Shown here: positions 8,937 through 18,373 of the stretch, piece after piece | Numbering within the stretch: the first letter of the stretch is position 1 | Layout: every line of letters starts with the position of its first letter | Source: Hungatella sp. | GTDB taxonomy: Bacteria; Bacillota; Clostridia; Lachnospirales; Lachnospiraceae | NCBI GenBank assembly: GCA_009712635.1 | Contig: WASS01000015.1 | Location: 620,001-684,000, forward strand | Direction of reading: 5' to 3' | Length of the DNA: 64,000 nucleotides | The notes under the pieces: generated by a model | What the model saw: the letters and a program-made list of their open reading frames with translations, nothing else | What the model was told of the DNA's origin: nothing | Database searches by the model: none | Made by a program: the position numbers and the translations under genes

Positions 8937-9809
8937 TCAATAAACTTGTTTTGCATCCGGAGGGAGCTCTCTGACATGGTTCAAATATCCCATACAGTTA
9001 GACGCTTCGGTTATGTCATAGAGAAAGCCAAGCTCACCTGACACAAATCCTGCCACCTCATGAAACAGGTTACACATTATTTCTACTGCTTCCCAGATAT
9101 GTTCTGCCTCCGAATCCGCATATGTCTTTAAAAACCTCTCCCATTCTCCCTCTGACAGCCACCGGTACATATCCTTACCGGCTTTTCCAATACTACAGGA
9201 AAAACCGGTCACAATTCCGATCTTCCAGGATAACAATGTCACCAGCTGGGGCCGTATGTAATGATTGAGCATATCCTGCACATATGGGATTTCGTTCCTC
9301 CACAAACCCTTGGCTACGTTATCAAGACACCACCAGAATTCATTACAGGTACATAAGAATTCTGTTTGAGAGGGATTTTTTACCCAATGGCTTTGGTCCG
9401 ATGATTCCGGGATTACAGGTAGAATGTTATCTTTGTCCAATAGAATTTTGCAGAGCTGGTCGGCATAGATATCTTTTAATGCATAATCCCTGGTCGCCAC
9501 AGTAAGATCCAGCCTGTTTCCGTCCGAAAACTGCATTAACCACCCATAGTTCTCGTCCTTCTTATGGGGATAAGCCGGGTTTTCATCTGGATACTGCATA
9601 AAAAGCCGCTCTCCAAACCGGTCGATCCATGGCCTGTCTTTGATAAAAGACTCCGTCTCTTTTACTATGTAAACTATATCATAATCCTGAAACAGATCCC
9701 GCACTGCATTTGGATTTGTTCTGGACCCGCCCATGTAAACTCCTCTGATTCGGTCATCAGCCTGAGCTGTACCAAGAATCAGATCATACATTTCTTTTTC
9801 GGTTCTCAT
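8937..9809 (-). CDS. Aminoglycoside 6-adenylyltransferase, ANT(6)/AadE family
   Basis: This 290-residue protein has the nucleotidyltransferase signature GVYMGGSRTNPN followed by the acidic triad in DLFQDYDIVYIV, and the ANT(6)-specific LDLTVATRDYALKDIYADQL and HYIRPQLVTLLSWKIG regions. Family members transfer AMP to position 6 of streptomycin. The length matches the family (about 285-300 residues). The RBS is GAGGAGGG. It follows a HAD phosphatase by 21 bp, so the two are likely cotranscribed. Whether it confers resistance in this organism is unknown; chromosomal homologues are common in clostridia. Confidence 0.9.
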   Translation of the reverse strand: MRTEKEMYDLILGTAQADDRIRGVYMGGSRTNPNAVRDLFQDYDIVYIVKETESFIKDRPWIDRFGERLFMQYPDENPAYPHKKDENYGWLMQFSDGNRLDLTVATRDYALKDIYADQLCKILLDKDNILPVIPESSDQSHWVKNPSQTEFLCTCNEFWWCLDNVAKGLWRNEIPYVQDMLNHYIRPQLVTLLSWKIGIVTGFSCSIGKAGKDMYRWLSEGEWERFLKTYADSEAEHIWEAVEIMCNLFHEVAGFVSGELGFLYDITEASNCMGYLNHVRELPPDAKQVY

Positions 9810-9830
9810 TATTCAATCCCTCCTCAAACT

Positions 9831-10517
9831 TCATCCCCATTCTGCTTTCAGACAATCAATCAGCCCAGAGAATTTATTAATATGATAATCCGCATATTCT
9901 AAGATCTTTATTCGTTCCACCTCTGGTTTTTCATCTAAATATTCGGAAAAAACAGTTTTCATTCCAGCCATTTTTGCCCCCTCCAGTTCATCAGAACCGC
10001 CATCACCTGCGAACACGCTCATTTTCGGCGAAGTGCCCATTTGATCCATGGCATATTGGTATATTCTAATGTCGGGCTTTAACAGTTTTACATTGCATGA
10101 AAATATAGATAAATCAAACAAATCATAAAGTGGTGAATCTTTCCAATATTTACAGTCAATTATATCTGCATTACTGATGAGACAAGTTTTAATACCCAGA
10201 TTCCTAATGGCTTTTAACGTTTTCAGTATCTCCTGATCCACATTGCTTAATGCCCTCCTCATCCGCTTCTCCCGTCTATCCAAAAGCAATTCTTCCTGCT
10301 CTTTTGTTACAGAAAACGGGAGTGTTTCCACGATCCCCTCAATAATCTCCTGTTCTGTGTTAACATGCCCCACGGCACGCTCTTTATAAAGGGCTGTCTC
10401 TTCTGAATAATGCTCCCATTCTGATAGACTAAGGTTTAAAACTTCACATTCCATTGGACTTTGGTTATGTGGAACAATCAGTGTAAAAAACAAATCACAA
10501 AAAAGTACTTTTATCAT
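9831..10517 (-). CDS. HAD superfamily hydrolase (subfamily IA-like)
   Basis: This 228-residue protein starts MIKVLFCDLFFTLIVPH. The usual DxDxT motif I appears as DLFFTL, so the second catalytic aspartate is replaced by phenylalanine. Motif II is LISNAD, motif III lysine is in LLKPDIRIY, and motif IV is FAGDGGSDELEGAK. The loss of the general acid/base Asp in motif I suggests a slow phosphatase or altered chemistry. It overlaps no neighbour and precedes the ANT(6) gene by 21 bp. Confidence 0.85.
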   Translation of the reverse strand: MIKVLFCDLFFTLIVPHNQSPMECEVLNLSLSEWEHYSEETALYKERAVGHVNTEQEIIEGIVETLPFSVTKEQEELLLDRREKRMRRALSNVDQEILKTLKAIRNLGIKTCLISNADIIDCKYWKDSPLYDLFDLSIFSCNVKLLKPDIRIYQYAMDQMGTSPKMSVFAGDGGSDELEGAKMAGMKTVFSEYLDEKPEVERIKILEYADYHINKFSGLIDCLKAEWG

Positions 10518-10560
10518 TTGATACCCCCTGATTAAAACTTGACAATAAGACCATTATATG

Positions 10561-10622
10561 GTAAACGATATAACGTTAATGTTTACACAGGCAGGAGGGC
10601 AAACCTGCGTACTGCCCTCCTG
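10561..10622. promoter_or_regulatory. Inverted repeat plus hairpin between hydrogenase and HAD genes
   Basis: GTAAAC (10561-10566) and GTTTAC (10581-10586) are inverted copies centred on AACGTT; on the minus strand TATAAT lies just downstream, so this may be an operator over the HAD/ANT(6) promoter. Immediately beyond it GCAGGAGGGCA and TGCCCTCCTG (10591-10622) form a strong GC stem, possibly terminating the hydrogenase transcript, although no U-run follows on the minus strand. Confidence 0.4.
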
Positions 10623-10670
10623 AAATTATTATTTATTTTCCTCCAGCAGCTTTCTCACATTACCATAAGA

Positions 10671-11918
10671 TCACGTTATGTTACGGCTAAATAAATCCGT
10701 CTCCTCTAAAAGGCTTTCGATGGTATCAAGATTTAAACGGTGAAGCAGCTCAATCACATAGGGATTTTCAGCCGGATGCTGATAGGTTGCTTTCTCTCCA
10801 TATTCATTAACCAGCTCAGTTCCTTCCTCTTTCCCCAGAATCGATCTTGGTCCTCCTACGCAGCCGCCCACACAGCCCATTCCTTCATAAAAGTTGGCAT
10901 CGATCTTTCCGTCAATAATATCCTGAATCATCTTTTTGCAGGCAGGAACTCCATCCGCCTGCTTTGTGCGGATCTGAATTTCCTTCTGAGGACTGATCGC
11001 CTTGACGGTATTTTCCACTGCTTCGCTTACCCCGCCCTTTCTTGCATAGATGCGGCCGGCTTTGGATGAATGATCCTTTTCACTTTCTTCCATCACTGCG
11101 GGATCGATACCCAGAGCGTCGAAAATATTTTTCACTTCCTGGAACGTAAGAACATAATCCACTGCACCAGCTAAATCTTTTTCCCTTGCTTCAGCCTTTT
11201 TTGCAAGACAGGGGCCAATAAATACAGTCAGCGCATCTGGGTGAAGTGCCTTTACCACTTTGGCACATGCAACCATGGGGGACACGGAGCCAGGTACGTG
11301 TGGAACCAGCTGATGATAAACCTTGCGGATCATGCCGATCCACATGGGACAGCAGCAGCTGGTCAGCTGGTAATCTCCGCTGCCCTTAATGTTTTTATCA
11401 AATTCCAAAGCTTCTTTTAACGTCAGGATATCCGCAAATAAAGCAACTTCAAGCATTCCGTCAAATCCCACTTCTTTTAATGCGCTTCTAAGCTTTCCCG
11501 GGGTAACATCACTGGAAAACTGTCCTAAAAATGCCGGTGCTATCATTGCATAAACCAGTCCTTCTGCACTCCTTACTGCTTTGAGAGCAGGGATGATATC
11601 CGTGCTGGCTGTCAGCTTTTCTCTTGCACAGCCGTCAATGCATTTTTCACAGCCTAAGCATAATTCAGGATCAACCACCACTCCATCTTCCTCTGCCTTA
11701 AGCGCTCCAAACGGGCACCTCTTAATACATTCCTTTTGTTCTCCATCTCCGCAGTCACAGTTACCTGTACGAATTACAATTGGATGTTTTTCGGGATTCA
11801 GCAGGCAATCCAGATGATAAGGATCATAAGTATTGCCGTTTTCTGCTTCCTCCGGATTAAAATTACCTGACAGTGCCTCACTTACCGTACGCTCGTAGAG
11901 TTCTTTAAATGTCTGCAT
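10671..11918 (-). CDS. [FeFe] hydrogenase, group B-like
   Basis: This 415-residue protein has two ferredoxin-type cysteine groups (residues ~54-68 and CLGCEKCIDGC at 87-97), then the H-cluster domain. The three H-cluster signatures are TSCCCPMW (186-193), FIGPCLAKKAE (~233-243) and GMGCVGGCVGGP near residue 360. The extra cysteine in TSCCCP instead of TSCCP is, to my knowledge, typical of group B enzymes such as Clostridium pasteurianum CpIII. The enzyme interconverts protons and H2 with ferredoxin-like donors in the cytoplasm. No maturase genes are in the window. Confidence 0.88.
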   Translation of the reverse strand: MQTFKELYERTVSEALSGNFNPEEAENGNTYDPYHLDCLLNPEKHPIVIRTGNCDCGDGEQKECIKRCPFGALKAEEDGVVVDPELCLGCEKCIDGCAREKLTASTDIIPALKAVRSAEGLVYAMIAPAFLGQFSSDVTPGKLRSALKEVGFDGMLEVALFADILTLKEALEFDKNIKGSGDYQLTSCCCPMWIGMIRKVYHQLVPHVPGSVSPMVACAKVVKALHPDALTVFIGPCLAKKAEAREKDLAGAVDYVLTFQEVKNIFDALGIDPAVMEESEKDHSSKAGRIYARKGGVSEAVENTVKAISPQKEIQIRTKQADGVPACKKMIQDIIDGKIDANFYEGMGCVGGCVGGPRSILGKEEGTELVNEYGEKATYQHPAENPYVIELLHRLNLDTIESLLEETDLFSRNIT

Positions 11919-12009
11919 AAATTACCTCCCGCATGTATGCTTTATGTTCTGTATCACATAATCTATTATCATTCCTTTTTTCTTTCTTACTATTCCAGTA
12001 AACTCCTAA

Positions 12010-12573
12010 TCACGATAAATGTTTGAAATATAAATCTTTTGTGATTGCATATAACGTAAGATCACAGATTCCCATATTATTCTTCCCCGCCTGACGCATG
12101 GTTCCCTCATACAGCATTCCGGCTGCTTTCATAACTCTGCCGGAATTAGGATTATCGGTATCATGTCTTGCACACACCCGGTTAAATCCAGCTTCTTCAA
12201 ACAAAAAGCCCATCACTGCCTTTAAAGCTTCCGTCATAATACCTTTTTTCCAATACTCCTCGCCAATGCAGTATCCGATTTCTGCCTCTTCAATCTCTTC
12301 ATTCATGCGTACCACACTGATACTTCCAATGGCCTGATGGTTCTCCTTCCATTCTATACACCAGTTAAAGTTCTTAGGATTTTCATAATCCTTCACCCAT
12401 GCGTTAAGAATCTCCTGTGAATCCTCTGCAGTCTTATGAGCCGGCCAGGTTAAAAATCTGGTGACATGACTGCTGTTTGCCCAGTTATTATACATATCGT
12501 GGGCATCCGCTCCGCAAAACGGACGTATTACCAACCTTTCTGTTTCCAAAACAACCGTACCTGGGAAATTCAT
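12010..12573 (-). CDS. GNAT N-acetyltransferase, RimJ/RimL type
   Basis: This 187-residue protein shows the RimL-type LETERLVIRPF opening and the acetyl-CoA region IGYCIGEEYWKKGIMTEALKAVM. ATG 12573 has AGGAGG at 7 nt; an upstream ATG in the same frame has no RBS. It is a clear paralogue of the protein at 43865-44419, with the same MY.NWA..S.VT..LTWP motif. Substrates of this branch range from ribosomal protein N-termini to antibiotics and cannot be assigned. Confidence 0.88.
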   Translation of the reverse strand: MNFPGTVVLETERLVIRPFCGADAHDMYNNWANSSHVTRFLTWPAHKTAEDSQEILNAWVKDYENPKNFNWCIEWKENHQAIGSISVVRMNEEIEEAEIGYCIGEEYWKKGIMTEALKAVMGFLFEEAGFNRVCARHDTDNPNSGRVMKAAGMLYEGTMRQAGKNNMGICDLTLYAITKDLYFKHLS

Positions 12574-12699
12574 CGCAATTCCTCCTGACTGATCTCTATT
12601 ACTGGAAAAGTAATCCAAATATAACTTTATCATATCATATTTATCAATAAGGGAAAACAAAAAAATCAGGGCAGCAACTGCTGTCCTGATCCGTTTCTA

Positions 12700-13320
12700 C
12701 TAAATAAAATACTCTATGGTATCTGCCGGCTTTCTCTGGGTTTCCCTGTTAAACAGGATAGTCGCCTCCCTTGTTTCCACCGGGCCAAGTGCATACGGTT
12801 CTTTTCCCGTACCATTCATTAATTCCCATGGAACCTTCCGGTTTCTGAGACAAGGCATATCGGTAATCAGCTCCAGATTTTTCTGCTTAAACGGCTTTTT
12901 CCTGTAATAGGGATCAAACAGATAAACATAATCCTGATCAGATCCTGTTATCAGCACATAATGCCAGCAGCCATACATCACCCTGGCGACCACAGCACCA
13001 CCCTGCTGAAGTCCGTAAATTATTTTACTGTTTTCTCCCAGATACACATCGCTCCCGGTTAAGTATTCACTTTGGACGGGAAACTTCTTTACTTTTCCAA
13101 ACTGGTTAAACCAGTTGCTCATAAACATCATTGCCATCTGGGAAGTTCCATTTTTGCCGAATTCCCCTTTTGTATTGTAAGAATCCAGACAAAATAGCAT
13201 GATGTGCTTGATAATATCAGGCGGTATTTCCTCCCTGCGGAAAAGAAAACTCATGGCATTCAGTAATGTAGTTGGTCCGCAATCAAATTCTGTCACCTGA
13301 TAGCTTAATGGGTTTTTCAT
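12700..13320 (-). CDS. C39-like cysteine peptidase-fold protein
   Basis: This 206-residue protein begins MKNPLSYQVTEFDCGPTTLL, where the cysteine in DCGPTT matches the catalytic position of C39/papain-like peptidases. A histidine in GCWHYVLITG and an aspartate in YVYLFDPYY complete a plausible triad. There is no transporter domain or signal peptide, so it is cytoplasmic. ATG 13320 has GGAAAGG upstream; a TTG further upstream would overlap mntH. It starts 4 bp after mntH ends, so it is in the same operon. Its target is unknown. Confidence 0.65.
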   Translation of the reverse strand: MKNPLSYQVTEFDCGPTTLLNAMSFLFRREEIPPDIIKHIMLFCLDSYNTKGEFGKNGTSQMAMMFMSNWFNQFGKVKKFPVQSEYLTGSDVYLGENSKIIYGLQQGGAVVARVMYGCWHYVLITGSDQDYVYLFDPYYRKKPFKQKNLELITDMPCLRNRKVPWELMNGTGKEPYALGPVETREATILFNRETQRKPADTIEYFI

Positions 13321-13324
13321 AATT

Positions 13325-14590
13325 TCAGCCCTTTCCTGCAGCAATGAAAAGCATTATATTTAAAATCGTCAGTATCACACCTATGGCAATAAGAAGAATC
13401 TTATCCCGAAGTCCATTTTTATATTTACCCATGACTCTCTCTGAGGACGTAAGATAAATCTGCAAAAATACGGTAATCGGAAGCTGCACACTTAAAAGCA
13501 TCTGGCTGTATACCAGCCCCTTAAATGGATCACGGATAAGGAAGATAATAAATGCAGCAATCACTAAAATCCACGTTACTCCAAACCTGGTATGGGGATC
13601 ATCGGGATCATAAGGTTCCCCAAACATTCCCGCAAATATGGACCCTCCTGCCATACCTGCAGTGGTAGTAGATGCGATTCCTGAAAACAGCAGCGCAACC
13701 GCAAAAATAATACTTGCCCCCGGCCCCACCAGTGGTTTTAGCATCTGTGCTGCCTGACCCAGCTCTGAGACATGCTCGCCTTTACTGAAAAATGTGGTGG
13801 CTGCCAGTATAATCATCGCGCTGTTGATTGCCCAACCGATTATCATGGATAGTAAGGTATCAGCAAATTCATATTTCAATTGAAGCTTCTGAATGGATTC
13901 ATCCTCTAAATTCCACTGTCTGCTCTGAATAATTTCCGAATGGAGAAATAAATTATGAGGCATAACCACTGCCCCCAGCACTGACATGATAATCAGCATG
14001 GAACCTTTGGGAAACTCAATGGTAGTCCATCCCCTTACTGCCTGATTCCAGTCTACATTTACCAAACTAAGTTCATAAATAAAAGACAAACCAATAATGG
14101 AAACAAAGCCAATAATCCATTTTTCCAGCTTCTGGTAGGAATTGGTAAACAGCATCCATAAAATTAAAGCCAGTATGAGTACAGAGGCCAGCTTTACCGG
14201 AATCCGGAACAGCAGATTAAGGGCTATGGCCGCTCCAAGGATTTCCGCCATAGCGGTAGAAACGGCTGCCAAAACTGCAGTTGATAAAACAATCTTAGAA
14301 AGCCAGGGCTTTAAATGCTTGTGGGCTGCCTCTGCCAGACAGTCTCCTGTTACTATTCCAAGGTGTGCCACATTGTGCTGGAGTATAATCAGCATAATGG
14401 TTGAAAGAGTGACCATCCATAGCAGTGTATATCCATAATCCGACCCTGCCGCGATGTTGGAAGCCCAGTTTCCCGGATCGATAAATCCCACCGTGACCAA
14501 GAGCCCCGGTCCTACATAATGAAGCAATTCCTTAAGTCCAAACTTTGGTTTGTGATGTTTTGTGTTTTCCTTTTTTAAAAAATCAAACAT
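13325..14590 (-). CDS. mntH: Nramp family divalent metal (Mn2+/Fe2+) transporter
   Basis: This 421-residue membrane protein carries the Nramp metal-site motifs DPGN in TM1 (VGFIDPGNWASNIAAGSDYG) and MPH in TM6 (VVMPHNLFLHS). About 11 hydrophobic helices are visible. It imports Mn2+ or Fe2+ with protons. AGGGAGG precedes the ATG. It lies 28 bp after a diguanylate cyclase gene and 4 bp before the C39-like gene. I see no MntR box or manganese riboswitch immediately upstream, which is consistent with transcription from the cyclase promoter. Confidence 0.92.
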   Translation of the reverse strand: MFDFLKKENTKHHKPKFGLKELLHYVGPGLLVTVGFIDPGNWASNIAAGSDYGYTLLWMVTLSTIMLIILQHNVAHLGIVTGDCLAEAAHKHLKPWLSKIVLSTAVLAAVSTAMAEILGAAIALNLLFRIPVKLASVLILALILWMLFTNSYQKLEKWIIGFVSIIGLSFIYELSLVNVDWNQAVRGWTTIEFPKGSMLIIMSVLGAVVMPHNLFLHSEIIQSRQWNLEDESIQKLQLKYEFADTLLSMIIGWAINSAMIILAATTFFSKGEHVSELGQAAQMLKPLVGPGASIIFAVALLFSGIASTTTAGMAGGSIFAGMFGEPYDPDDPHTRFGVTWILVIAAFIIFLIRDPFKGLVYSQMLLSVQLPITVFLQIYLTSSERVMGKYKNGLRDKILLIAIGVILTILNIMLFIAAGKG

Positions 14591-14618
14591 GCCAATTACC
14601 TCCCTTCTTTATCTCTGA

Positions 14619-15761
14619 CTAAATTTCTTTTTCATGTATCCGTATGGCATCCCTTGTAATTTTAGCCTGATATAATGCCTGATCAGCACTCATAAACAAT
14701 CTGGCGGCATTCATCCCGCTCCCATATTGTGCCAGCCCAAAACTGGCTGTCATCTGTAATTCCGGGTACTCCTTAAATTCTACTTTCTTTAACTGATCCT
14801 GAATTAAAACCGCGGTCTCATATGCTTCATTAATATCAGTATGATGAAAGATCATACAGAATTCATCGCCGCCATATCGGTAAACATTTGCCTTTATACA
14901 GCTGTTTTTTAACAGCTGCGCAAAAGCGATCAGGCATTTATCACCGGTCTGATGCCCCCAGCTGTCATTGATGTTTTTAAATTTATCAATATCCGTAATC
15001 CCAAATATATAATTATCCCGGGGATTGCAGTCTTCTAAATCTCTCATGGCATCATGGAGTGCTTTCCGGTTATAGATTCCCGTCAGCTCGTCCATCTTCA
15101 GTCGCTTTGTCAAAGTGACCCGTTCTTCTTCAATGCGGATACTGGCCCGGTTTTTCCGCTTCTCATAGTGAATTACCACCATACAGATCATTGATACGGA
15201 AAACATAATAAACAATGCGATCAGAAAATCCCCCAGTCTGAGCGTACTTTGAAAAATTGTGGGCTTGTCCACATCCCAGGTGATAAACAGCTCAGATATC
15301 ACCAGTAACGCCAATCCACTGACAGATGTACAGAGTGTAACCATATAACTTGCATAGACTGTGGTTAAAATTATCGCTGTCACAAACACATAATACGTAA
15401 CAGTGAATGCACTGTGGGCCGTAAACAGGGAAAAGCAGATGACTGTGTTAATTATGGATACTGTATAAATCTTAGTGGTCTGAGAAAATTTTTCTGATTT
15501 TACCACCAAATGGTCTATCACTGCGCACAATCCATTCACGCCGCTTGGTGCCAGTATAAATTTAAAAACAAATCTGGGAACCGTCGTATTCAGCATGTCT
15601 GAATTCACCAGTATGAGACCCATAATGCATTCTACTGCCAGGGCAAATAGTACCATTCCGATGGATATCTTATAATGAAGGCTGAGCCAGTCTTTATCTA
15701 TTCTGGTATATTCCTTTTGTATCTCATTCACTTGGGCGGTTTCATTTAGTTCGGCTGCCAT
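14619..15761 (-). CDS. Membrane-anchored diguanylate cyclase (GGDEF)
   Basis: This 380-residue protein has about six hydrophobic helices in residues 30-200, a short linker helix, and a GGDEF domain at ~215-375. The active-site loop is YRYGGDEFCMIFHH, an intact GGDEF motif, and the metal-binding DIDKFKNINDSWGHQTGD is present. It should make cyclic di-GMP at the membrane. I did not see an RxxD inhibitory site in its usual place. AGGAG precedes the ATG and a consensus promoter lies upstream. Confidence 0.93.
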   Translation of the reverse strand: MAAELNETAQVNEIQKEYTRIDKDWLSLHYKISIGMVLFALAVECIMGLILVNSDMLNTTVPRFVFKFILAPSGVNGLCAVIDHLVVKSEKFSQTTKIYTVSIINTVICFSLFTAHSAFTVTYYVFVTAIILTTVYASYMVTLCTSVSGLALLVISELFITWDVDKPTIFQSTLRLGDFLIALFIMFSVSMICMVVIHYEKRKNRASIRIEEERVTLTKRLKMDELTGIYNRKALHDAMRDLEDCNPRDNYIFGITDIDKFKNINDSWGHQTGDKCLIAFAQLLKNSCIKANVYRYGGDEFCMIFHHTDINEAYETAVLIQDQLKKVEFKEYPELQMTASFGLAQYGSGMNAARLFMSADQALYQAKITRDAIRIHEKEI

Positions 15762-15798
15762 AGGTTTCTCCTGCTAGTTTCGTACCTTATATTCTGAA

Positions 15799-15827
15799 AT
15801 TGTAACACCAGTCAGTAAAACCGTCAA
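15799..15827 (-). promoter_or_regulatory. Sigma-A promoter for the GGDEF/mntH unit
   Basis: On the minus strand TTGACG (15827-15822) and TACAAT (15804-15799) are separated by 17 bp, about 40 bp upstream of the GGDEF start codon. Confidence 0.7.
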
Positions 15828-15881
15828 TTTCTTTCATGGCAGCCGGTTAAAAATTATAACAAATAGTTTATCTATAAATAG

Positions 15882-16757
15882 TTACGTATGAGCCAGCTCA
15901 GGAATCCGTAAGGAATCCCCTTCAACTATGTCTAACGCTGATCCCTTTACATGCAGTACCGTATTGCTGTCTTTTATCTTTGAGCAGGTAAAACCCTGTT
16001 TATCAATTGGTGAAAATCCCAGAACCAGACTTTTTACCTCTCTGCCAAAGGCTGCTGCAATCCGGTCTAAATCTACCTTTTTCGGGGCAAAGACCTGCTG
16101 CAGATGCAACTGGCCTTTCTTAAGCACGGCAAATACATATGCATCCTGCTCCGGAATAAAATAAATATCTTTACTCATATAGTCCAGTGCATAAAACATG
16201 GTAAGTTCTTCATGGTTTTCCAACCACAGACTGCTCTGGGGGCAGCTTTCTTTCATACCCCGCCTAAGCCTGAAAAGCTGATCGTTTTCTCCAATCTGTA
16301 TCTTAACAGCAGTTGCCTCCTGATCCGTGGTCACGTACTTTGCATATTCAAATTCATCTGACCTCCTGAAAGCAAATTTGGGATAAAAATCCAGTACACT
16401 TTCATTGGCAAATAAAAACCAGCCTTCCGCCTTTCCTTCGTAATCACGTTGAATTTCCTCCATCAGCTGCCTGATCAGCCCTTGATTTCGGCAGGCTTTG
16501 CTGGTCATAACCGTCCCCAGCTGAATGTAATGCCGCTGCACTCCATTTCCCCGAAACACCATGGGACTTACCGAAACATTTGCCAGGACCTCATCTTCCT
16601 TAAGAATGGAATAAGGGATATAATTATTCTTCCAGTAACCGTTCTGATACCAGTTTTCGAAATCCAGACCAAATATCTGCCCAGCCAGCCGGTTAAAACT
16701 ATTTCTTGCCCTTTCGTCCTCCTGATATCCTTTTCTTAACACGTAACCATCTCTCAT
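15882..16757 (-). CDS. GNAT family N-acetyltransferase, Eis-like architecture
   Basis: This 291-residue protein has an N-terminal GNAT fold with the acetyl-CoA loop TSKACRNQGLIRQLMEEI (residues ~105-122). A second, poorly conserved C-terminal half may be another GNAT-like lobe, as in Eis-type proteins. RBS AAAAGGAG precedes the ATG. It lies 15 bp upstream of the ABC-2 permease gene's stop and in the same orientation as that exporter cluster, which it directly follows. Substrate unknown. Confidence 0.8.
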   Translation of the reverse strand: MRDGYVLRKGYQEDERARNSFNRLAGQIFGLDFENWYQNGYWKNNYIPYSILKEDEVLANVSVSPMVFRGNGVQRHYIQLGTVMTSKACRNQGLIRQLMEEIQRDYEGKAEGWFLFANESVLDFYPKFAFRRSDEFEYAKYVTTDQEATAVKIQIGENDQLFRLRRGMKESCPQSSLWLENHEELTMFYALDYMSKDIYFIPEQDAYVFAVLKKGQLHLQQVFAPKKVDLDRIAAAFGREVKSLVLGFSPIDKQGFTCSKIKDSNTVLHVKGSALDIVEGDSLRIPELAHT

Positions 16758-16772
16758 CTTACTTTTCTCCTT

Positions 16773-17576
16773 TTATGAACTCGCACTATTATAATGCCGT
16801 ATTCCCTGCTTCCACACAAAAGCCGTCAATATGGTAAAGGCCGCTGCAACCAGGATTCCCCACAAAGCTCCGGATAAAGTCAGCTCCCCTGTGAGAAACT
16901 GAACCGGTATGGTCGCCATAATCCCATAAGGCAGAATCACATAGAATATTACTTTGTAGACTCCGTAGAACACAATTCCCGGCAGCTGCATACATAAGGT
17001 GAGCCCTGCTTCCTCCAGAATGATTGTGTTACCACTGGTCAATATAAAAAATGTAAAAGACCGGATCAGTACCTCAACCAGATAATACAATACCGCCATA
17101 ACAGCCACCCAGAATACATAACCCAGTACCAGGATAGGAGTGATCTTAATCCCTCCCTCTTTAATCCCGTAGGAAATAATCACTCCACTCAAAAACAACA
17201 GTGGAACAGACCCTGGATTGATCCGTTCAAACGTCAGCCTCAGCAGCGGACTTCCCGGTTTCGTCAGATACAAATCCATATCACCATTTTTAATCTTATC
17301 CGGTATGCCGTTAATCCCGAAAAAATATATTACCATATTGATTGCATTAATCATGGAAAATGTTCCAATATAAAGAATCATCTGCCCCTTCCCCCATGTG
17401 CCGATCCGGTCCACATTGGAATAAATCACCTCAAACACACAAAGCTGGACGAGAAAAACGCAGCTGTCCACAAAGAATGGACCAAAAAATCCCAGCCGGA
17501 ACATCATTAAGTTTTGCAGTCTCAAATTAATTAAGACTCTTACCATCCGTAAATTTCTTTTTATTCTGCCCCTCAT
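16773..17576 (-). CDS. ABC-2 type transporter permease (second subunit)
   Basis: This 267-residue integral membrane protein has six predicted helices and resembles DUF990/ABC-2 permeases (NMVIYFFGINGIPDKIKNGDMDLYLTKPGS). The start codon overlaps the upstream permease stop as ATGA (4 bp), so translation is coupled. With the two genes upstream it forms a three-part exporter. Substrate is unknown; homologues export drugs, peptides or polysaccharides. Confidence 0.87.
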   Translation of the reverse strand: MRGRIKRNLRMVRVLINLRLQNLMMFRLGFFGPFFVDSCVFLVQLCVFEVIYSNVDRIGTWGKGQMILYIGTFSMINAINMVIYFFGINGIPDKIKNGDMDLYLTKPGSPLLRLTFERINPGSVPLLFLSGVIISYGIKEGGIKITPILVLGYVFWVAVMAVLYYLVEVLIRSFTFFILTSGNTIILEEAGLTLCMQLPGIVFYGVYKVIFYVILPYGIMATIPVQFLTGELTLSGALWGILVAAAFTILTAFVWKQGIRHYNSASS

Positions 17577-18373
17577 ATTCCCACCCCGTCATACTTAATC
17601 CTGTAATTTTGCCATGTTACATGAATAACTGCCTGAAGAACCACGCACCAGCATGAAAGAGCCAGAAGCCCCATTCCCAGTTCCCCCTTAAGCCGCCCGA
17701 TCAACAGCATGGAGGGAAGATATGTCACATAATAGAAAGGAAATGCTTTCATAATCCAAAGGAAATGCTCCGGCAGCAGCGTAAGGGGAATAATACTGCC
17801 TGTGACAAACGCCACCAGATTATCTTTTATCATTAGAAATAATCCGATTTCTTCATATTTTAAAGTAAGCAGCCCCAGATAATAATTAAGCTGAGCCATG
17901 AAAAACAGCCCCAGTAGAATTAAAATACCAATCCCTGCCACAATCGCCGGATCTGGTGTAAAAACAAATTTAATGCGGAATACAAAAATCCAGATAACTG
18001 AAGTAATGAAGTAAATAATAAGATGAAATAACACCATCCCCATTTCCATGGCAACAAAATACCCCTGAATATTTACCGGCAGTACCATATATTTTGAAAA
18101 TGTTCCATTCCTGATTCTCTGGCTGATTTCCATGCTCACTTTAGAAGACATATCCAGCTGGGTAAGGAAAGAGCTGATAATATAATAAGACATCATGCTG
18201 CTTAAGGTAAAACCCGCCACCTCATCTCTGCCTGCAAATATGGTTCCCCACAACAAAGAGGCAAACAGAATCTTGGTTAATGAAAATAAAATCTGAATGA
18301 CCGAGTCTCCCCGCCAGGCAAGCTGGGTCTTAATAAAAATTTTAAGTATCTCCAGATATTTACGCAAGCCCAT
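17573..18373 (-). CDS. ABC-2 type transporter permease (first subunit)
   Basis: This 266-residue protein has six hydrophobic helices and the ABC-2 signature region SQRIRNGTFSKYMVLPVNIQ. It overlaps the ATP-binding subunit gene by 14 bp and the second permease by 4 bp, so all three should be translated together. The two permeases probably make the heterodimeric membrane channel. Confidence 0.88.
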   Translation of the reverse strand: MGLRKYLEILKIFIKTQLAWRGDSVIQILFSLTKILFASLLWGTIFAGRDEVAGFTLSSMMSYYIISSFLTQLDMSSKVSMEISQRIRNGTFSKYMVLPVNIQGYFVAMEMGMVLFHLIIYFITSVIWIFVFRIKFVFTPDPAIVAGIGILILLGLFFMAQLNYYLGLLTLKYEEIGLFLMIKDNLVAFVTGSIIPLTLLPEHFLWIMKAFPFYYVTYLPSMLLIGRLKGELGMGLLALSCWCVVLQAVIHVTWQNYRIKYDGVGI

